From: Nocardiopsis sp. JB363
Lineage (GTDB): Bacteria > Actinomycetota > Actinomycetes > Streptosporangiales > Streptosporangiaceae
DNA: 64,000 nt
Reading direction: 5' to 3'
NCBI RefSeq assembly: GCF_900143625.1
Contig: NZ_FRFF01000021.1
Span: 35,594-99,593 of the forward strand
Part shown: positions 26,180-34,788 of the stretch, one piece after another
Layout: each line of letters starts with the position of its first letter
How positions within the stretch are numbered: position 1 is the stretch's first letter
Program-made: the position numbers and the translations under genes
The notes under the pieces: generated by a model
Seen by the model: only the letters and a program-made list of their open reading frames with translations
Told to the model about the DNA's origin: nothing
Databases searched by the model: none

Positions 26180-27628
26180 TCAGCCCTCCTGGGCGGCCTT
26201 CTCCTCGGTACGCAGCTTCTCCAGCGCGGCCTCCAGACGCGCCTGGACACGCTCGCGGCCCAGCAGTTCCAAGGACTCGAACAGCGGCAGCCCCACGGTC
26301 CGACCGGTGACGGCGACCCGCACCGGGGCCTGGGCCTTGCCCAGCTTCAGCCCCAGGGCCGCGCCGGTCTCCTCGGTGGCGATCTTGAGGTCATCGGTGG
26401 TCCAGGACAGCTCGGGGTCGGCGAAGCGCGCCAGGGCGGCCTCCACCATCTCCTTGCCCACGCCCGGCTTCATCGCCTTCTTCCAGCTCTTCTCGTCCTC
26501 CACCGGCTCGCTCAGGAACAGGAAGTCGACGTTGGGGACGATCTCGCTCAGCACGGCGACGCGGCTCTGCGCCAGCGGGGCGACGGCGGCGAAGACCTCG
26601 GCGTCGTAGTCGTCGGCGTTCCAGGGGGTGTCCTCCCCGGTGAGCCACGGCTGACAACGCGCGACGAAGTCCTCGACCGACAGCGCGCGGATGTACTCGC
26701 CGTTGAAGGCGCGCAGCTTCTTCTCGTCGAAGAACGCGCTGGAGCTGTTGACGTCCTGGATGCGGAAGAGCGGCATCATCTCCGACCACGGCATGATCTC
26801 GCGGTCCTCACCCGGCGCCCAGCCCAGCAGCATCAGGTAGTTGACCATCGCCTCGGCCAGGTAGCCCTCCTCCTGGTAGGACTCCAGGGCGACCTTGTCG
26901 CGGCGCTTGGACAGCTTCTTGCGCTGCTCGTTGACGATGACGGGCAGGTGCGCCCACACCGGCGGGGTCAGGTCCAGTGCCTGCCACAGCAACTGCTGCT
27001 TGGGGGTGTTGGACAGATGCTCCTCGCCGCGGATGACGTGCGTGATACGCATCTCGACGTCGTCCAGGACGTTGGCCAGGACGAACAGCGGTGAGCCGTC
27101 GGCTCGGGCGATCACGAAGTCCTCGATGGCGGCGTGGTCGAACTCCACGTCGCCGCGGATCTGGTCGCGCACGATCGTGGGGCCGCCGGCCGGCACCTGG
27201 AAGCGCAGCGCCCGACCCGGACCGGCCTCCAGACCGCGGTCACGGCAGAAGCCGTCGTAGCCCAGGTTCGGGTTGTCACGGCGTTCCTGCACCTGCTCAC
27301 GGGTGCAGTCGCAGTAATAGGCGCGGCCGGAGCGGTACAGCTCCTGCGCGGTCTCGCGGTGCTTGTCGACGTAGGCCGACTGGAAGTAGGGGCCCTCGAA
27401 GTGCGGGTCGTTCTCGTCGATGCCGATCCACGACATCGCTCGGATGATGCCCTCGGTCCACTCGGGCCGGTTGCGTGCGGCGTCGGTGTCCTCGATGCGC
27501 AGCACCATGCGGCCCTCGGGCCGCTGCTGGGCCAGAGCCCAGTTGAAGAGCGCGGATCGGGCGCCACCGACATGGAACATGCCCGTCGGGGACGGGGCGA
27601 AGCGGGTACGAATCGGAGTCTCAGTCAC
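26180..27628 (-). CDS. gltX: Glutamate--tRNA ligase (non-discriminating type expected)
   Basis: A 482-aa class I aminoacyl-tRNA synthetase that charges tRNA-Glu, and tRNA-Gln where GatCAB corrects the product. The HIGH-like motif appears in [20 protein letters not shown] and the KMSKS-like motif in [15 protein letters not shown]. The Cys-rich zinc-like segment [14 protein letters not shown] is present. GTG start; the [17 protein letters not shown]-terminus is standard. With two tRNA-Glu genes and tRNA-Gln immediately downstream and gatCAB in the same window, the components of indirect Gln-tRNA formation cluster here. Confidence 0.96.
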   Translation of the reverse strand: MTETPIRTRFAPSPTGMFHVGGARSALFNWALAQQRPEGRMVLRIEDTDAARNRPEWTEGIIRAMSWIGIDENDPHFEGPYFQSAYVDKHRETAQELYRSGRAYYCDCTREQVQERRDNPNLGYDGFCRDRGLEAGPGRALRFQVPAGGPTIVRDQIRGDVEFDHAAIEDFVIARADGSPLFVLANVLDDVEMRITHVIRGEEHLSNTPKQQLLWQALDLTPPVWAHLPVIVNEQRKKLSKRRDKVALESYQEEGYLAEAMVNYLMLLGWAPGEDREIMPWSEMMPLFRIQDVNSSSAFFDEKKLRAFNGEYIRALSVEDFVARCQPWLTGEDTPWNADDYDAEVFAAVAPLAQSRVAVLSEIVPNVDFLFLSEPVEDEKSWKKAMKPGVGKEMVEAALARFADPELSWTTDDLKIATEETGAALGLKLGKAQAPVRVAVTGRTVGLPLFESLELLGRERVQARLEAALEKLRTEEKAAQEG

Positions 27629-27726
27629 GGGCCCCAGGGTATCGGTGGCCCGGTCGCCCGATCGCGGAACGCCGATGCTCCCCGGCAGCCGGACACCACG
27701 GGACCGCCTCGGCGGTACGGGTCCGC

Positions 27727-28635
27727 TCAGGGAGTTTCGGTCCGCTCCCCGGGAGCGATGGGCAACGGCCTCGGGTATCCCGTCCCCAGACCGAAGACGC
27801 TCGACAACGCGTCGGCGAACCCCGCAGCGATCTTGATCTCACCGCCGTCGTTGGGATGGGTGCCGTCGTAGGTGTCGGCCTCCACGTCCCAGGACTCCGC
27901 CTCGGCCAGGTCGAGACTCACCACCGGAGAACGTTCGCTCGACAGTTCCAGGGCCAGCTTGCGGACCAGCTCGTTGTACACGTACAGACGCAGCGCGAGC
28001 CCCTGGTCCTGGGTGGCCATGGTGATGGGCAGGGCCTTCGCGAACAGGATGTGAATGTCCGGGTTCGCCTCGCGGGCGTCCCGAACGTAGGCGCGGATGT
28101 TCGTCTCCATCGCCTCGGCGGTGATCGGGTACAGCAGGTCGTTGAGACCGATCAGCACGCACAGCACGTCCGGTCGGTGTTCGGCCACGTCGGCACCGAT
28201 CGTGGTGGCGGCGTCGGCCAGGGTGCGGCCCCAGCGGGCGTTGTGGTCTTGGTCGAAGTCGGGGTCCCGGTACTCGACGCCGTCGGTGTCGCCCCCGGCG
28301 GGCTCCGTGGGCTCGACCCCCATCATCTCCGGCGGGATGATCTGCTCCGGGGTGGCCGGCGCGTTGTAGGGGCCCACGAAGTTCAACCCGTCCACGTGCG
28401 GTTCCAGGTGGTTCCACAGGTGGTAGCGCCAGGTCCGGTCCCCGTCGGCGCCGTGGGTCATCGAATCTCCCGCGAGCATGAGCCGCACCAGGGCGCCACC
28501 GTCACCTTCGGGCTCTTGGTCGGGCTCGCCCGAGCTCCTGCCGAACATCCACAGTCCGGAGCCGATCAGGGCCAGGACGAGGGTGAGGGCACCGGTGAGG
28601 GCGAGGGGCACGATGCGGCGCTTTCGGGGGACCAA
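27727..28635 (-). CDS. Membrane-anchored SGNH/GDSL-family hydrolase
   Basis: A 302-aa esterase-type protein. A short basic N-terminus and one membrane helix at about residues 8-31 place the catalytic domain outside. Block I has the nucleophile Ser58 in LAGDSMTHG, block III is IGLNDLLY, and block V has Asp and His in [10 protein letters not shown]. Substrate is unknown; related proteins deacylate polysaccharides or lipids. The TTG start is supported by GGAAGG 7 bp upstream. It lies between gltX and the FAH-family gene on the same strand. Confidence 0.87.
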   Translation of the reverse strand: MVPRKRRIVPLALTGALTLVLALIGSGLWMFGRSSGEPDQEPEGDGGALVRLMLAGDSMTHGADGDRTWRYHLWNHLEPHVDGLNFVGPYNAPATPEQIIPPEMMGVEPTEPAGGDTDGVEYRDPDFDQDHNARWGRTLADAATTIGADVAEHRPDVLCVLIGLNDLLYPITAEAMETNIRAYVRDAREANPDIHILFAKALPITMATQDQGLALRLYVYNELVRKLALELSSERSPVVSLDLAEAESWDVEADTYDGTHPNDGGEIKIAAGFADALSSVFGLGTGYPRPLPIAPGERTETP

Positions 28636-28721
28636 GGTCGGACCTTCCGCTCGGTCGGGGCACGTGGCTCCGACGGGTGGTCCGTGCGCGGGCGCCCCGC
28701 CCGCGCACGGTTCGCTCGGAG

Positions 28722-29522
28722 TCAGTCCCGATCGACCACCCGGTTGCTGATGGTGCCCAGACCCTCCACGGTGACGGCCACTTCCTGGCCGACCTGGACG
28801 GGACCCACACCGGCGGGTGTGCCGGTCAGGATCACGTCGCCCGGGAGCAGGGTCATGAACGAGCTGACATAGGAGATGATGCCCGGAATGTCATGGATGA
28901 ACTGTGATGTACGTCCGTCCTGGCGCGTCTCACCGTCCACCGTGGTGGTGACCCGCAGATCCTGGGCCTCCTCGACGCTCAGCCCGGTGGTGATCCACGG
29001 GCCGATCGGGCAGAAGGAGTCGAACCCCTTGGCCCGCGTCCACTGCTTGTCCTTCTTCTGCAGGTCCCGTGCGGTCACGTCGTTGGCGACCGTGTAACCG
29101 AAGATGACGTCCTTGGCCCGCTCGCGCGGCACCTCGCGGCAGGGGCGGGAGATGACGATGGCCATCTCGCCCTCGAAGTCCACCCGTTCGGACACCGCGG
29201 GGTGGAAGATCGGGTCCTGCGGGCCGGTGACGGCCGTGGACGGCTTGAGGAACACCACCGGCTCGTCGGTGGTCTCCCCCGTGACGTCCTTCATCTCCTC
29301 GACGTGCTCGGCGTAGTTCTTGCCGATGCACACGACCTTGGTCGGCAGCACGGGTGACAGCAGACGTACGTCGGAGAGCTTTGCGCGCTCACCGGTGAGC
29401 TTGATGTCCCCCAGCAGCGGGTGGCCGCTCAATCGGGCGATGAAGTCCTCTCCACTGTCCGTGTCCGTCTCGACCAGACCGAAACCGACCTCGTCGCCGG
29501 ACGCGAAACGTGCGATACGCAC
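28722..29522 (-). CDS. Fumarylacetoacetate hydrolase family protein
   Basis: A 266-aa cytosolic enzyme of the FAH fold. Typical members are 2-hydroxyhepta-2,4-diene-1,7-dioate isomerases or acylpyruvases. VVCIGKNYAEHVEEM, VDFEGEMAIVI (metal-binding Glu residues), GYTVANDVTARDLQ and LTGTPAGVGPV are the family motifs. The GTG at VRIARFASGDE has GGAGGA 5 bp upstream, which fixes the start; the long upstream frame is antisense to the DUF3152 gene. Placement next to gltX is conserved in actinobacteria. Confidence 0.93.
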   Translation of the reverse strand: MRIARFASGDEVGFGLVETDTDSGEDFIARLSGHPLLGDIKLTGERAKLSDVRLLSPVLPTKVVCIGKNYAEHVEEMKDVTGETTDEPVVFLKPSTAVTGPQDPIFHPAVSERVDFEGEMAIVISRPCREVPRERAKDVIFGYTVANDVTARDLQKKDKQWTRAKGFDSFCPIGPWITTGLSVEEAQDLRVTTTVDGETRQDGRTSQFIHDIPGIISYVSSFMTLLPGDVILTGTPAGVGPVQVGQEVAVTVEGLGTISNRVVDRD

Positions 29523-29670
29523 CTGAATCCTCCAAGCAGCCCACTTCGACTCACTGTCCGAGTGAAGCGTAACCGCGCCGGAGGATCGATCGTGTCCGCA
29601 AGGCCTCACCCTTGCCAGGCCGGAACTCTGGCATGCTGGGGTCCGACGACCGTCGAGAGGTGGAGGGACC

Positions 29671-30528
29671 ATGGGTTCACGTGGCACCCGTGCCCGGCAC
29701 CGCCGGCGTAAGAGCCCCATGGGGCTGGCGCTCGGCCTGTGCCTGGTCTCCGGCGCCTCCGCGGTGTTGATGCTGAGCGTCCCCGAGCCCGGAGACGAAC
29801 TCGACACCACCGCGGAGACCGCCGCCGAGGGACCCGTCGGTGACGGTGACCCGGAAGGCAGCCGCCGACACCCCGCCGCGTCACCCTCCGAGACCGAGGA
29901 TGCGGATACCGGCGCCGAATCCGACGCCTCACCCGACCCCGAGTCCTCCCCCGATGAGGAGGAGACCCCGGTGCTGCTGCGCTCGGTCGAGGACGAGGTC
30001 GACACCGCGGACGGCGACATCCGGGTCATGAAGGGCGAGAGCGAGGTATTGGGCGAGGGCCCGCTCACCACCTTCGCCGTGGAGGTCGAGAAGGGTCTGC
30101 CCGGCGATGACTCGGACTTCGTCGAGGCCGTCGAGCTGATCCTGGGCGACCCCCGCAGCTGGGGCGAGGAGGGCGATCGCTCCCTGCAACGCGTGGACGG
30201 CGACGACGCCGACATCCGGGTGCTGCTGGCCGCGCCCGACACGGTGGACAGCATGTGCGCGCCGCTGAACACCAACGGGTTCGTCTCCTGCGCCAACGGC
30301 AACCGCGCCATCATCAACCAGAACCGCTGGGTCGCGGGCGTGGAGGACTTCGAGGACGACCTGGAGACCTACCGCGTCTACGTGATCAACCACGAGGTCG
30401 GCCACACCCTGGGCCACGGGCACGTCGACTGCCCCGGCGAGGGCGAGGTGGCCCCGGTGATGCAGCAGCAGACCCTTGGCCTTCAGGGTTGTGAGGCCAA
30501 CGGCTGGGTCGACCCCGAAGCCGACTGA
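29671..30528 (+). CDS. DUF3152 family secreted/anchored zinc metalloprotease-like protein
   Basis: A 285-aa protein with an Arg-rich N-terminus, a signal-anchor helix at about residues 16-36, and a long acidic Ser/Pro/Glu linker to about residue 95. The C-terminal DUF3152 domain carries a metzincin-type site HEVGHTLGHGH, with ligands His241, His245, His251 and catalytic Glu242. A following APVMQQQT may be the Met-turn. Two Cys pairs (MCAPLN with VSCANG, and HVDCPG with LQGCEA) fit disulfides. GGTGGAGGGACC before the ATG is a strong ribosome-binding site. Substrate is unknown. Confidence 0.85.
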   Translation: MGSRGTRARHRRRKSPMGLALGLCLVSGASAVLMLSVPEPGDELDTTAETAAEGPVGDGDPEGSRRHPAASPSETEDADTGAESDASPDPESSPDEEETPVLLRSVEDEVDTADGDIRVMKGESEVLGEGPLTTFAVEVEKGLPGDDSDFVEAVELILGDPRSWGEEGDRSLQRVDGDDADIRVLLAAPDTVDSMCAPLNTNGFVSCANGNRAIINQNRWVAGVEDFEDDLETYRVYVINHEVGHTLGHGHVDCPGEGEVAPVMQQQTLGLQGCEANGWVDPEAD

Positions 30529-30645
30529 CGCCGCACGACCTTTCGATCACCTCGCGTGGTTTCGCTGACACGGAGCGTCTCGACCGTGTTCGATGGTCCC
30601 GGCCCCTCTCAGGGGGCTGTTCGACGTCGAGAGAGCGAGACCATC

Positions 30646-31092
30646 ATGTGCGACCGTCGTGGGTCCACCACCGATACCGTCCACCCCGAGGTGTCCAGGC
30701 GATCCGTGTTCGGGGCCGCCGGGGGCGGCGCCCTGGCGGGAATGGTCACAGCCTGTGGTGGTGACGAAGGCGACGACGCCGGTTCCGGCGGCGAGCAGGC
30801 CACCGACACGCCCCTCATCACCACCGGCGAGGTACCGGTCGGCGAGGGCACGATCATCAGCGAACACGAGGTGGTCGTCACCCAGCCGGAGGAGGGTGTC
30901 TTCCGGGCCTTCTCCACCGTCTGCACCCATCAGGGATGCGACGTGGACGAGGTCTCCGGCGGGGAGATCCACTGCCCCTGTCACGGCAGCCGTTTCTCCA
31001 TCGAGGACGGCGCCCCCGTGGAGGGCCCGGCGGACGCGCCCCTGGAGGAGCTGGAGGTCCGGGTGGACGGCGACGACATCGTGCTGGCCTGA
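30646..31092 (+). CDS. Rieske [2Fe-2S] lipoprotein with Tat signal
   Basis: A 148-aa exported iron-sulfur protein. A twin-arginine signal SRRSVFGAAGGGALAG precedes a lipobox-like MVTAC with Cys37. Cluster ligands are Cys93 and His95 in CTHQGC and Cys110 and His113 in CPCHGS, and Cys98/Cys112 form the usual structural disulfide. It has only one domain and no oxidoreductase partner nearby. Single-domain Rieske lipoproteins of this kind are widespread in actinomycetes with unknown redox partners. Confidence 0.9.
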   Translation: MCDRRGSTTDTVHPEVSRRSVFGAAGGGALAGMVTACGGDEGDDAGSGGEQATDTPLITTGEVPVGEGTIISEHEVVVTQPEEGVFRAFSTVCTHQGCDVDEVSGGEIHCPCHGSRFSIEDGAPVEGPADAPLEELEVRVDGDDIVLA

Positions 31093-31121
31093 CCCCGTGC
31101 CGGCCCGGCCCCGGAACGCGG

Positions 31122-31152
31122 GCGGGGCCGCGGCGTCCTGCCGCGGCCCCGC
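31122..31152. terminator. Perfect 13-bp hairpin between Rieske and ABC operons
   Basis: GCGGGGCCGCGGC pairs with GCCGCGGCCCCGC around GTCCT, between convergent units. Confidence 0.8.
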
Positions 31153-31181
31153 GCCTCTCACCGGGCGGACCCGGCCGATGG

Positions 31182-32582
31182 TCAGTCCTCCACGGACTCG
31201 TTGTACTCGTCGATGGTGCCGCTCACACCCCGAGCGGCCTCGGACATGGCCTCCTCGGCGGTCGCGTCACTGGTCAGAGCGGCTTCCCAGCCCTCCTCGG
31301 CGGCCACGCGGGCCTCGGACATCACGCCCATCATGCAGCCGGCGGTGTTCTCGTTGATCTCGGAGTCGGCGAGCTGGCTCGCGGCCACGGAGAACTGCGG
31401 GGACTCCTCGGCGCGTTCCTGGGCCTCGGGGCCGTCGTATCCCTCGGTGTTGACCGCCAGGTAACCGGTGCCCGCGTGCCAGACCGACTGCGCCTCGGGG
31501 GTCAGCAGGTACCGCACGAACTCCCAGGACCCGCGGACCTCCTCCGGGGAGTGGCCCTCCCCGTTGACCCACAGGGAGGCGCCGCCGATGATCGAACCGC
31601 CCGGGTCGTCCGGGCCGACCAGCGGGAAGTAACCGGCGCCGACCTCGAAGTCGGACTGCTCGATGAAGCCGCCCAGGGAACCGGTGGACTCCAGGGTCAT
31701 GGCGGCGCGACCGGAGGTGAAGGCGGCCTGGCCGTCATCGGTGTTGCGGCCGATCTGGACGGCGAGGTCGTCCTCGATCATCTGGTCCCACCACTCGACG
31801 AGCTCGATGACCTTGGGATCGTCGAAGAGCACCTCGGTGGCGCGGCCGTCGCGGCCGTTGGCGCCGTCGCAGTAGGGCACGGCGGCGCGCGCCATGAACT
31901 GTTCGATGAACCACCCGTACACCGCCGCGCCGAACCCGTACTGGACGACGGTGCCGTCGTCGTCGGTGACGGTGAGTTCCTCGGCCGCCGCACGGATCTC
32001 TTCGAGGTCGGTGGGCGGGGAGTCCGGGTCCAGGCCCGCCTCCTCGAACGCGTCCCGGTTGACGTACATCAGCGGGGTGGAGTTGTTGAAGGGGAAGGAC
32101 CGCAGTTCGCCCTCGACGGTGAAGTAGTTGAGGAGGGCCTCCTCGACCGTGGAGGTGTCGTAGTCGTCCTCGTCGAGGAAGGACTGGGCGGGCACGGTCT
32201 GCCCCGAGTCGATCATGAACTGGGTGCCCAGGTCGTAGATCATGATGAGTTCGGCGGTCTCGCCCTGCTGGATGGCGGCGCGGTGACCGGCCAGCGCGGT
32301 GTCGTAGTCGCCCTGGAAGGAACCGGTGACCTCGACCCGGCCCTCGTTCTCGGCGTTGAAGCCCTCGATGAGCTCGTCGAGGACCTGACCGTTGGTGGCG
32401 TCCATGCTGTGCCAGAACTCGACCTGGACCGCCTCGTCGAGTCCGTCCAGTACGTCCGGGCCGGGTGCGGTGAGGTCGGAGCCACCGCCGCCACCGTCTC
32501 CGGAACAAGCGCTGAGCAGCAGGCCCAGGCTCGCGAGCAGGGCGGCGGCCTTGATGCCGCGCCCTCGGGGGAAGGTTGTCAT
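31182..32582 (-). CDS. ABC transporter sugar-binding lipoprotein (UgpB-like)
   Basis: A 466-aa cluster-B extracytoplasmic binding protein. The signal peptide ends in a lipobox LLLSACSGDG. FWHSMDATNGQVLDELIEGFNAE is the usual start of the mature fold. The hydrophobic LWVNGEGHSPEEVRGSWEFVRYLLTPEAQ region is characteristic of UgpB/glycerol-3-phosphate or oligosaccharide binders. The internal ATG MTTFPRGRG has GGAG 7 bp upstream and is preferred to the GTG five codons earlier. It is the third gene of the permease operon; the sugar is not determined. Confidence 0.9.
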   Translation of the reverse strand: MTTFPRGRGIKAAALLASLGLLLSACSGDGGGGGSDLTAPGPDVLDGLDEAVQVEFWHSMDATNGQVLDELIEGFNAENEGRVEVTGSFQGDYDTALAGHRAAIQQGETAELIMIYDLGTQFMIDSGQTVPAQSFLDEDDYDTSTVEEALLNYFTVEGELRSFPFNNSTPLMYVNRDAFEEAGLDPDSPPTDLEEIRAAAEELTVTDDDGTVVQYGFGAAVYGWFIEQFMARAAVPYCDGANGRDGRATEVLFDDPKVIELVEWWDQMIEDDLAVQIGRNTDDGQAAFTSGRAAMTLESTGSLGGFIEQSDFEVGAGYFPLVGPDDPGGSIIGGASLWVNGEGHSPEEVRGSWEFVRYLLTPEAQSVWHAGTGYLAVNTEGYDGPEAQERAEESPQFSVAASQLADSEINENTAGCMMGVMSEARVAAEEGWEAALTSDATAEEAMSEAARGVSGTIDEYNESVED

Positions 32583-32612
32583 CTCTCTCGTCTCCACTAG
32601 GTGTTTCGCGCC

Positions 32613-33500
32613 CTACTTGACCGCGCCCGCGGTGAGTCCCCGGACGATGAAGCGCTGTCCGAAGATCACGAGGGCGAGTGTGGGGAGGACCGACAGCGCG
32701 GCGCCGGCCAGGAGGAGTCCGGGGTTGGAGTACTCCCCCACCTTGAGGCTGTTGAGGCCGATCTGCAGGGTCTGCATCTCGGTGCTGCGGGTGATGATCA
32801 GCGGCCAGAAGTACATGTTCCAGCTGGTGATGAACACGTACATGCCGACGGCGGTCAGGGCCGGTTTGCTCAGCGGCATCAGGATGGTCCACAGGAACCG
32901 GAGGTGGCCCATGCCGTCGATGCGCGCGGCGTCGTACAGCTCGCGGGGGAACTGTTTGAAGCTCTGCCGCAGCAGGAACGTGCCGAAGGCGTAGGCCAGG
33001 AACGGCATGACGAGACCGGCGTAGGTGTCGCCCATCCCCCAACCGGTGATGGTGAGGTAGTTGGGGATGAACGTCGCCTCGGCCGGCACCATCAGCGTGG
33101 AGAGGAACAGCGCGAAGACGATCGCGTTGCCGCGGAAGCGCAGGAACACGAACGCGTACGCGGCCAGGGCGGAGGTGAACAGCTGGCTCACCGTGATGAT
33201 GCCCGCCATGACCAGCGAGTTGCCGTACATGCGCAGTAGCGGCACCGCGTCCAGGGCGCCCTGGATGTTCTCCAGGTGGATGCCGGAGGGCAGCAGCCGC
33301 GGCGGGAAGGCCGACAGCTCCTGCGATCCCATGAGCGCCCCCGCGAACACGTAGTAGACGGGGAACATCACCGGGATCAGGAAGACGGCCAACATCAGGT
33401 ACAGCAGGACGCGGCCCGCGATGTGCCCGGGTGTGTGCCGGTGCCTGGTGCGGCCCGACGCGGTACGGACGGGCGCGGTGTCACGTTCGACGGTCGTCAT
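32613..33500 (-). CDS. Carbohydrate ABC transporter permease (UgpE/MalG-like)
   Basis: A 295-aa inner membrane permease with six predicted helices. The EAA coupling loop reads ELYDAARIDGMGHLRFLWTI, followed by MPLSKPALTAVGMY. The ATG overlaps the upstream permease TGA as ATGA, so the two are translationally coupled. The longer frame upstream is antisense-like noise. It pairs with the UgpA-like gene to form the membrane channel. Confidence 0.93.
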   Translation of the reverse strand: MTTVERDTAPVRTASGRTRHRHTPGHIAGRVLLYLMLAVFLIPVMFPVYYVFAGALMGSQELSAFPPRLLPSGIHLENIQGALDAVPLLRMYGNSLVMAGIITVSQLFTSALAAYAFVFLRFRGNAIVFALFLSTLMVPAEATFIPNYLTITGWGMGDTYAGLVMPFLAYAFGTFLLRQSFKQFPRELYDAARIDGMGHLRFLWTILMPLSKPALTAVGMYVFITSWNMYFWPLIITRSTEMQTLQIGLNSLKVGEYSNPGLLLAGAALSVLPTLALVIFGQRFIVRGLTAGAVK

Positions 33501-34444
33501 GAGTAGTGCACCTTCCGCTCGATGACACCGAACTGGAGCGCGGTGCACACCAGGACCACCAGCAGCAGGACGAGCGCCTGGGCGCTGGCCCGACCGAAGT
33601 CGCTGGTGCCGTAGGCGAAGGCGTCCTGGAAGATGGAGTAGACGAGGGTGGTGGTGGAGCCGACCGGCCCTCCGCTGGTGAGGATGTGGATCTGGCCGAA
33701 GCTCTGCAACGCGTTGATCGTGGAGATGACGATCAGGAAGAAGAGCTGTGGGCCGAGCATCGGGATGGTGACGTCCCAGGCCAGGCGCGGCCCGGTGGCG
33801 CCGTCGATGCGGGCTGCCTCGTTGACCTCCTTGGGGATGGAGCCGATGCCGGCGGCCAGCACCAGCACCCCGTAGCCCAGGTTCATCCACACGGTGGTGA
33901 TGACGATGGACCACAGGGCCATCTCCTGGGAGGTCAGCCAGGGCACCTGGTCCAGGCCCATGCGGTACAGGATGCCGTTGAGCACGCTGTTGCCCGGGCT
34001 GTAGAAGACCGCGAAGATCACCGAGGCGCTGGCCACGGAGAAGGCGAACGGCACCGCGAAGGCTCCGCGCAGGAACTTCTGTCCACGGATCACGCCCTCC
34101 AGGAGGAGGACGATGACCAGCGCGCCGACCACCCCGGGCACGACCACCCCGACGCTGAAGACCACGGTGGTGATCAGCACCTGGACGTACTCGGGGGAGG
34201 CCATCTCGGTGAAGTGGCTCAGGCCGACGAACCGGTTGGGTCTACCGATGATGTCGTTGCCGTGCAACGACAGGTAGACGGTTCGACCCAACGGGTAGAC
34301 GAGGAAGAGCGCGAAGATCACCACGGAGGGGCCGAGGAAGCCCCAGGCCATCAGGGCGTCTCTTCCGGCTCGGGCTCGTTTTCTGGGGGACTTGGGGGAT
34401 GGCGGTGACACGACCGGTCGGTCGGTCCCCGAACCGGTGGTCAC
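33497..34444 (-). CDS. Carbohydrate ABC transporter permease (UgpA/MalF-like)
   Basis: A 315-aa permease. WGFLGPSVVIFALFLVYPLG is the first helix, with the EAA loop in EVNEAARIDGATGPRLAWDV. The GTG at VTTGSGTDRPVV was selected because a perfect GGTGGAGG stands 7 bp upstream. A longer frame starting 14 codons earlier lacks such a site. First gene of the three-gene importer; no ATPase is encoded, so a shared MsiK-type ATPase elsewhere probably powers it. An inverted-repeat operator candidate lies about 155 bp upstream. Confidence 0.92.
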   Translation of the reverse strand: MTTGSGTDRPVVSPPSPKSPRKRARAGRDALMAWGFLGPSVVIFALFLVYPLGRTVYLSLHGNDIIGRPNRFVGLSHFTEMASPEYVQVLITTVVFSVGVVVPGVVGALVIVLLLEGVIRGQKFLRGAFAVPFAFSVASASVIFAVFYSPGNSVLNGILYRMGLDQVPWLTSQEMALWSIVITTVWMNLGYGVLVLAAGIGSIPKEVNEAARIDGATGPRLAWDVTIPMLGPQLFFLIVISTINALQSFGQIHILTSGGPVGSTTTLVYSIFQDAFAYGTSDFGRASAQALVLLLVVLVCTALQFGVIERKVHYS

Positions 34445-34597
34445 GCCGTTACCTCCACCCCGTGTGCGAATCGTGGGTGAGGACACGTCTCGAAGTCTTC
34501 AGGTGAGGGATGACCTGTGCTTCGCGGGAAGACGAACAGCGTGCCAACGGAGGGGCGCACCACGGTTTTGTTCGACATCTATCACCACTCGTCCATC

Positions 34598-34618
34598 GCG
34601 AACTTGCTGAAAGTTCGC
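34598..34618 (-). promoter_or_regulatory. Inverted repeat, candidate operator of the sugar ABC operon
   Basis: GCGAACTT-N5-AAGTTCGC is a perfect 8-bp dyad about 155 bp before the first permease start. A LacI-family or similar sugar repressor is a plausible ligand; no such gene is adjacent. Confidence 0.5.
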
Positions 34619-34720
34619 AGTATCGAGTGGCCCAGGTCACGGTGGCTATGACCCGCCGGACAGGTCTTTATTACCTGTAAGTAAGTTTCAAGGCGATGAC
34701 CTGCGCGGGAAGTCGAATCG

Positions 34721-34768
34721 GATCGGGTGGGTGACGGAGAACGTGACGATTCCGTCACCCACCCGATC
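34721..34768 (-). terminator. Perfect 18-bp hairpin after cimA
   Basis: GATCGGGTGGGTGACGGA pairs with its complement around a 12-nt loop, 20 bp past the cimA stop. Confidence 0.85.
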
Positions 34769-34788
34769 GTCGAAACCGAGCGGAGGGG

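Larger units (their letters stand above)
34445..34788. other. Intergenic control region of the sugar ABC operon
   Basis: This 344-bp region has no gene. It holds the cimA terminator, an inverted repeat, and an A+T-rich stretch at about 34660-34700 likely to contain the ABC operon promoter reading leftward (TTGAAA with a weak TAAAGA). Confidence 0.45.

Noticed and set aside
29523..30317. Upstream extension of the FAH-family frame
   Set aside because: It lies antisense to the DUF3152 gene, is Ser/Pro/Arg-rich, and a strong GGAGGA site marks the GTG at 29522.
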